Origin: Leptolyngbya sp. FACHB-60
GTDB lineage: Bacteria; Cyanobacteriota; Cyanobacteriia; Phormidesmidales; Phormidesmidaceae
Length of the DNA: 64,000 nucleotides
Direction: 5' to 3'
NCBI RefSeq assembly: GCF_014695775.1
Contig: NZ_JACJOX010000063.1
Span: forward strand, 1-64,000
The notes beneath the pieces are model-generated. The model saw only the letters and a list, made by a program, of their open reading frames with translations. It made no database searches and had not been told where the DNA came from. The position numbers were made by a program, and so were the translations under genes. Positions 60,701 through 64,000 of this stretch are shown here, one piece after another (position 1 is the stretch's first letter; every line of letters begins with the position of its first letter).

Positions 60701-61312
60701 CAGCCCATTACCAGAGCCTTCGATGGCAAACTGCCAGCGGGCTTCGCTATCTCGCAGGGCTGATTCGGTCTGTTTTAGCTCGGTGATGTCGACGCCAATG
60801 CCCCCCACCAAAGCACTTGTGGCCCCGATCGCCTGCATAGGAAATTTGCGCACCAGGCAGGTGAGCATGGTGCCATCAGTCGAGGGGGCCTGTTCTACCG
60901 TTTCTAAAACTGTCTGGTGATCCAACACCCACTGGTTATTTTGGCGGTAGGTTTGGGCCAAAGGGGCAGGGAATATAGCCTCGACAGACTGGCCTATGGC
61001 TTCCTGCTCAGTCAGATTTACCATCGCTAGCCAGGCCGGGTTGCCGTAAATCATCGTGCCCTGGGCATCGGTAATCCAGGCTAGAATCGGCGCATAGGTC
61101 ACAAAATCTTGAAATGGAGCCTGAAATAGAGCAGGGTTTTGGGACAACGAGCGATCGGAGACCGGCTGCGAGTTGCCACTGTCTTTATTGTGGGGCAGCA
61201 CCTGGTGTTGATTGTGGCCGGCCTGCTGAAGAGACGCCACCTGGCGTTGCAGGTCAGCATTCTCAGCCTTTAGTTGCTGCACCAACCGCCTCAAATCATC
61301 CACTTCAGCCAT
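57764..61312 (-). CDS. multi-PAS/GAF diguanylate cyclase
   Basis: 1182 aa, soluble. The N-terminal ~30 residues form a coiled coil. Several PAS domains (~70-830; 'GTRYIDYVHPEDIGATL', 'YADHELDNSLAAWEAVSFANDRA') with PAC segments follow, then a GAF-like region (~860-1000, 'FIPLDCSALCRERLHQVSLDCLRLG') and a GGDEF domain starting at ~1002. The active loop is GGEEM at 1079-1083, with the I-site RxxD at 1070-1073 (RGSD) five residues before it. Glu in the catalytic position is accepted by active cyclases. Product would be cyclic di-GMP. No EAL or HD-GYP domain is fused. Confidence 0.93.
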   Translation of the reverse strand: MAEVDDLRRLVQQLKAENADLQRQVASLQQAGHNQHQVLPHNKDSGNSQPVSDRSLSQNPALFQAPFQDFVTYAPILAWITDAQGTMIYGNPAWLAMVNLTEQEAIGQSVEAIFPAPLAQTYRQNNQWVLDHQTVLETVEQAPSTDGTMLTCLVRKFPMQAIGATSALVGGIGVDITELKQTESALRDSEARWQFAIEGSGNGLWDRNVQSNEVFFSHQWKAMLGYADDEIGTSLDEWDSRVHPDDRAGCYADLEKHFNGETPVYQKEYRIRCKDGSYKWILDRGKVMERDADGKPLRVIGTHKDISEKARRDAERKQAEIHQQQLTIILRQSEATNRAIIEAIPDLLLRVGRDGTCLSFLPPADAAAGTFLAVQNHLSEVLPPDLLRYQLQRMERALSTGELQTWEHQFEKHGQLCYEEVRLAPCGPDQCLVIVRDVSDRKQIELQLQTTAEELDRFFSVSLDLLCIGNTSGYFHRLNGQWEKTLGYSVQEMQGTRYIDYVHPEDIGATLAAFSSLTQQQEIRNFVNRYRCRDGSYRWIEWRSVPVGHLVYGAARDVTDRMQAELELQRTKDQLDLVLQASAEGYWDWNLETGVIYFSPQWKAMLGYADHELDNSLAAWEAVSFANDRAIALHLIDDYNSGRVEEFSVTQRFHHKNGSTVHILSRAIHQKNAAGQVIRMVGSHLDVTAMVTIQAALQTSEMQLASVLNSSLDGIMVFKAVRDESGVIVDFEWLLSNPAACKIVGRTAEYLIGKRLLDELPGHKTDGLFDLYVRVTESGNPAQRQFHYNHDGLDTWFENMAVKLGDGFAVTFSDITPLKRAEHDLQRVNQQLAIHVGELNQRTRQMQLLGEMSDFLQACLTVNDAYRSLGALVAPLFPGSSGGILMLTDGDYRVEQVATWGAQRAPAPKFIPLDCSALCRERLHQVSLDCLRLGCGYAESTQILTNLCIPLLAQSQTLGLFYLSTSDPSELVQQLARTVAEQVALALANLYLRETLQQQSIRDPLTGLFNRRYLEETLIREVQRAQRQCHTIGIIMLDIDHFKRVNDTYGHDAGDRVLETVGQLLRQSVRGSDVACRYGGEEMLLILPESPPEATLARAEEIRQALSLLQVSYSGLTLDALSASLGVASFPDHGLRARDVLKAADDALYQAKARGRNQVVVATVPATKVAEELRAPLPRDIS

Positions 61313-61425
61313 TGCCCATCTAGACCTCCACAGCCCATTGCCTATATGTTTGTATTCCCTACTTCAGACTCTGAACTCGCCTTAGCAGAGCGATCTTAAA
61401 ACAAATATCTAGTGAGATTTTGATT

Positions 61426-61764
61426 ATGAATACGCCACTGGCTAGCTTTTTGAGCGCAATGCGCAAATTGTTGAGCAACCGTTTAGGCATCAAGATCTGT
61501 CTTGGCCTCGCCTTAGTAACCGCTATGGCCGTTGTGGGCTTGAGCACTCGACTGGCTCCTGTGCTCGCCACCGTTGCCGCAGCACCCCGCTTGGTGCCAG
61601 CGATCTTGAACGGTAGCCCAGTGAGCGTGCTGTATGTGACCCGCAGCAGCGATACGGTGCTAGCGCGCTGCTATCCTGGCTTTGAGCCATCCCTGACCCT
61701 GCGGGCTATGGGTAGTAACACCGAGCAGACGGAAGGGGTGCTGACCTGCGTCAGCCGTGAGTAG
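61426..61764 (+). CDS. small exported protein of unknown function
   Basis: 112 aa. A hydrophobic segment at ~22-45 ('GIKICLGLALVTAMAVVGLSTRLA') could be a signal or membrane anchor. The mature part ('PVSVLYVTRSSDTVLARCYPGFEPSLTLRAMGS') has two cysteines, in 'ARCYPG' and 'LTCVS', that may bond outside the membrane. I do not recognise the family. The gene is divergent from the GGDEF gene by 113 bp and ends before a terminator-like hairpin. Confidence 0.6.
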   Translation: MNTPLASFLSAMRKLLSNRLGIKICLGLALVTAMAVVGLSTRLAPVLATVAAAPRLVPAILNGSPVSVLYVTRSSDTVLARCYPGFEPSLTLRAMGSNTEQTEGVLTCVSRE

Positions 61765-61813
61765 GGTTTAGTCGAAGCATGAAGAGAGTGAAGAACGAAA
61801 ACTGAACTACAAA

Positions 61814-61844
61814 ACACCCCCGGAAGCTTAGCCTCTGGGGGTGT
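61814..61844. terminator. terminator candidate between convergent genes
   Basis: ACACCCCC (61814-61821) pairs with GGGGGTGT (61837-61844). It sits between the stops of the small exported protein and ndhD and could serve both. Confidence 0.5.
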
Positions 61845-61876
61845 CCATGTCAGGTGGCTCAGGTAAAAAGTTGGTC

Positions 61877-63466
61877 TTACTGACTTAAAGAAGGAGCCTT
61901 GAGCACCGGCAGAGCGGCGATCGGGGCTAGCCCTTCGGCACTGGCTTCGGTGGCCACAAACACCTGACTCAGTCGAGCCGTGAGCTTTTGGGTAGTGGCG
62001 TCATAGATTTGGGTCAGCATTTTGGGGTAGAAGCCAAAGCCAATGATCGGCACCAGCAGGCAGGCGATAATAAACACTTCGCGAGGCTCGGCATCGGCCA
62101 GCACCTCGTGCTCGATCAGCTCTTTGTTCTCAGGGCCGTAGAAAATCTCCCGCAGCATCGACAGCAGGTAGATCGGGGTGAGAATGACACCGATCGCCAT
62201 AAAGATGACCGTGATCAGCCTAAAGGTAAAGCTGTAGGCATCGCTGGTGGCAAAGCCCACAAACACCATCAGTTCGGCCACAAAGCCGCTCATACCCGGC
62301 AGCGCCAGTGAGGCCAGCGAGCACGTGGTGAACATGGCGAAGATCTTGGGCATCTTTTTACCTACGCCGCCCATTTCATCCAGGATGAGGGTGTGGGTGC
62401 GATCGTAGGTTGCCCCCACTAAGAAGAACAGGCTAGCCCCAATCAGCCCGTGGGAGATCATTTGCAGCACCGCACCGCTCAGCCCTAGGTTGGTAAACGA
62501 GGCAATGCCAATCAGCACAAAGCCCATGTGCGAGATCGACGAGTAGGCGATCTTGCGCTTCAAGTTGCGCTGGGCAAAGGAGGTCAGCGCCGCGTAGACG
62601 ATGTTGATACAGCCCAAAATTACCAGAATCGGTGCGAAATAGGTGTGGGCGTCGGGCAGCATACCCAGATTCATGCGAATCAGCGCGTAACCGCCCATCT
62701 TCAGCAGAATGCCCGCCAGCAGCATGTGTACCGGGGCCGTGGCTTCGCCGTGGGCATCGGGCAGCCAGGTGTGCAGCGGAATGATCGGCAGCTTGACCGC
62801 ATAGGCAATCAAAAATGCCCCATAGAGCAAGAGCTGCATCCGTAAGGGATAGACTTTCTCGGCTAGGGCGGTCATGTCGAAGGTGATGGTATCGCCGTAG
62901 AAGGCCATGGCCAGCGCCGCCACCAAAATGAACAGCGACCCACCAGCGGTGTAGAGAATAAACTTGGTCGCGGCGTAAAGCCGCTTTTTGCCGCCCCAGA
63001 TCGACAGCAGCAGGTATACCGGAATCAGCTCTAGCTCCCAGAAGAGAAAGAACAGCAGCATATCTTGCACGGCAAACACGCCGATCTGACCGCTATACAT
63101 GGCCAGCAGCAGAAAGTAAAAGAACTTAGGCTTGAGTGTCACCGGCCAAGCCGCTAGGGCCGCCAGAGTGGTGATGAACCCGGTCAGCAGCACCAGAGGC
63201 ATCGACAGACCGTCTACCCCTACAGACCACTTCAGGTCGAGCTGGGGCACCCAGGTGTAGCTTTCTACTAGCTGTAGACCGGGCTGACTAAAGTCGTAGT
63301 TGAGGTAGAAGGCGGCCACAATCAACACAAAGTCAATCAGGCCCACCGACAGGGCATACCAGCGCACCGTCTTACCGTTGTCGTCGGGCAAAAACGGTAT
63401 CGCTATACAGGCCACCAGTGGCAGCAGGGTAACGGTGGTCAACCAGGGAAAAGTCGCGAGGTCCAT
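61877..63466 (-). CDS. ndhD: NAD(P)H-quinone oxidoreductase subunit 4 (NdhD)
   Basis: 529 aa, ~14 membrane helices. 'MLLFFLFWELELIPVYLLLSIWGGKKRLYAATKFILYTA' carries the key membrane Glu, and 'AVKLPIIPLHTWLPDAHGEATAPVHMLLAGILLKMGGYA' the central Lys/His helix. Sequence and neighbour (ndhF just upstream) fit NdhD1 of the respiratory/cyclic NDH-1L complex rather than the CO2-uptake NdhD3/NdhD4. An extended C-terminus follows the last helix. Confidence 0.95.
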   Translation of the reverse strand: MDLATFPWLTTVTLLPLVACIAIPFLPDDNGKTVRWYALSVGLIDFVLIVAAFYLNYDFSQPGLQLVESYTWVPQLDLKWSVGVDGLSMPLVLLTGFITTLAALAAWPVTLKPKFFYFLLLAMYSGQIGVFAVQDMLLFFLFWELELIPVYLLLSIWGGKKRLYAATKFILYTAGGSLFILVAALAMAFYGDTITFDMTALAEKVYPLRMQLLLYGAFLIAYAVKLPIIPLHTWLPDAHGEATAPVHMLLAGILLKMGGYALIRMNLGMLPDAHTYFAPILVILGCINIVYAALTSFAQRNLKRKIAYSSISHMGFVLIGIASFTNLGLSGAVLQMISHGLIGASLFFLVGATYDRTHTLILDEMGGVGKKMPKIFAMFTTCSLASLALPGMSGFVAELMVFVGFATSDAYSFTFRLITVIFMAIGVILTPIYLLSMLREIFYGPENKELIEHEVLADAEPREVFIIACLLVPIIGFGFYPKMLTQIYDATTQKLTARLSQVFVATEASAEGLAPIAALPVLKAPSLSQ

Positions 63467-63540
63467 ATCGTCGTTTCTCGTCGCGTTCTGCTAAAGGGGC
63501 GGAATATTAAAGGAATTAGGGAGGTGGGGAGTGGGGAAAG

Positions 63541-63592
63541 TTTTGAGTTCTTAGTTTTGAGTTTTGAATTAAAAACTGAAAATTCAAAACTC
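63541..63592. repeat. 7-bp-period repeat with 12-bp hairpin between ndhF and ndhD
   Basis: TTTTGAG, TTCTTAG, TTTTGAG and TTTTGAA follow each other from 63541 with a strict 7-base period. GAGTTTTGAATT (63559-63570) pairs exactly with AATTCAAAACTC (63581-63592). This is the short tandem (STRR) type of cyanobacterial repeat. Confidence 0.65.
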
Positions 63593-63614
63593 AACACTTC
63601 CCCTGCGCCCGCGC

Positions 63615-64000
63615 TTAAGTTACGCCCGACAGCAGCACTAGCCCTAGCACCGCGCCAAACACGATCAGTGCGTAGAACTGAGCTCGCCCATTCTCTAGGT
63701 ACTTCAACCCTTCGCCCGTTACCAGGGTAACGAGGCCAGCCAGGTTGACGAGGCCATCCACAATGCGGATATCGACTTCGAGCACCTGCTTGGCGAGCTT
63801 GCGGCTGCCTTGAACGAAGACAACCTCATAGATGTCGTCGATGTACCACTTGTTGAGGGAGAGGTTGTAGAGGAAGGGGATTTTAGCGGCGATCGCCCTC
63901 GGATCAACAGCCTTGGTGCGATACATCAGCACGGAGATGATGATGCCGACAGTGGCGATCGCAACGGAACTTCCGGCCATCAGCGCAAACTCATTCCAGT
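63615..64000 (-). CDS. ndhF: NAD(P)H-quinone oxidoreductase subunit 5 (NdhF), C-terminal part
   Basis: The frame stays open to the window edge; the visible ~128 residues are the C-terminus. The sequence 'WNEFALMAGSSVAIATVGIIISVLMYR', a long amphipathic region ('VLEVDIRIVDGLVNLAGL') and the final helix are typical of NdhF/NuoL, whose lateral helix HL lies in this region. It is upstream of ndhD on the same strand with 148 bp between, so ndhF-ndhD is probably an operon. Confidence 0.9.
   Translation of the reverse strand, partial: WNEFALMAGSSVAIATVGIIISVLMYRTKAVDPRAIAAKIPFLYNLSLNKWYIDDIYEVVFVQGSRKLAKQVLEVDIRIVDGLVNLAGLVTLVTGEGLKYLENGRAQFYALIVFGAVLGLVLLSGVT

Noticed and set aside
1..64000. tRNA genes, rRNA genes, insertion sequences, prophage or CRISPR array
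   Set aside because: No T-loop/acceptor pattern, transposase or integrase frame, or regular direct-repeat/spacer series was seen.

Overview
The window is chromosomal DNA from a cyanobacterium. It encodes PsaK, three NDH-1 subunits (NdhB, NdhD and the NdhF C-terminus), a class C flavodiiron protein of the Flv3 type, the NblS/Hik33 kinase, the Tab2 photosystem translation factor, a chorismate lyase of the cyanobacterial type and several cyanobacteria-only conserved proteins. The GC-leaning base composition, the many GCGATCGC (HIP1) octamers and the heptameric intergenic repeats suggest a filamentous Leptolyngbya/Nodosilinea/Phormidesmis-like organism; that placement is inference. No rRNA, tRNA, transposase, integrase, prophage or CRISPR array was seen.

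Layout. 1-10 kb: small exported proteins, an orphan sugar-ABC permease, an S1-Tab2 translation pair, family-4 uracil-DNA glycosylase, a phasin-like protein, MarC, a degenerate HD-GYP protein, YbjN, a site-2 protease with CBS domains, and psaK. 10-20 kb: trpF, nblS, a Uma2 nuclease-like protein, a possible small RNA, ahcY, panB, clpP, TerC and a rhodanese. 20-30 kb: HdeD and an alpha/beta hydrolase, a CbiG-CobJ fusion, flv3, a decayed MnmC-like methyltransferase pseudogene, a response regulator with an intact HD-GYP domain, and a receiver-like protein. 30-44 kb: topA, ndhB, a multi-GAF sensor, pyrD and a tightly overlapping DUF4129-DUF4350-MoxR-DUF58 operon. 43.8-47.5 kb: an accessory cassette (methyltransferase, cytochrome P450, small exporter, DUF5367 membrane protein) facing a divergent TetR gene, with two tandem operator-like palindromes between them. 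47.5-64 kb: a TRIC-type channel, recA, a TspO-like protein, a CPBP protease, an SbcD-like nuclease, a CDF transporter, chorismate lyase, a serine protease with PPC domains, a large PAS/GAF/GGDEF protein, ndhD and ndhF.

Most genes stand alone or in short units. Themes are photosynthetic electron transport and its regulation (psaK, nblS, flv3, ndhB/D/F, Tab2), cyclic-di-GMP signalling (one GGDEF protein, one active and one dead HD-GYP protein), DNA maintenance (recA, topA, sbcD, UDG), and the TetR-controlled P450 cassette, which is the best candidate for an undescribed pathway. Non-coding DNA is rich in palindromes: a two-member family sharing a conserved mismatched core, several long perfect hairpins, three 7-bp-period repeat loci, and a four-copy 25-bp tandem array between panB and ahcY.
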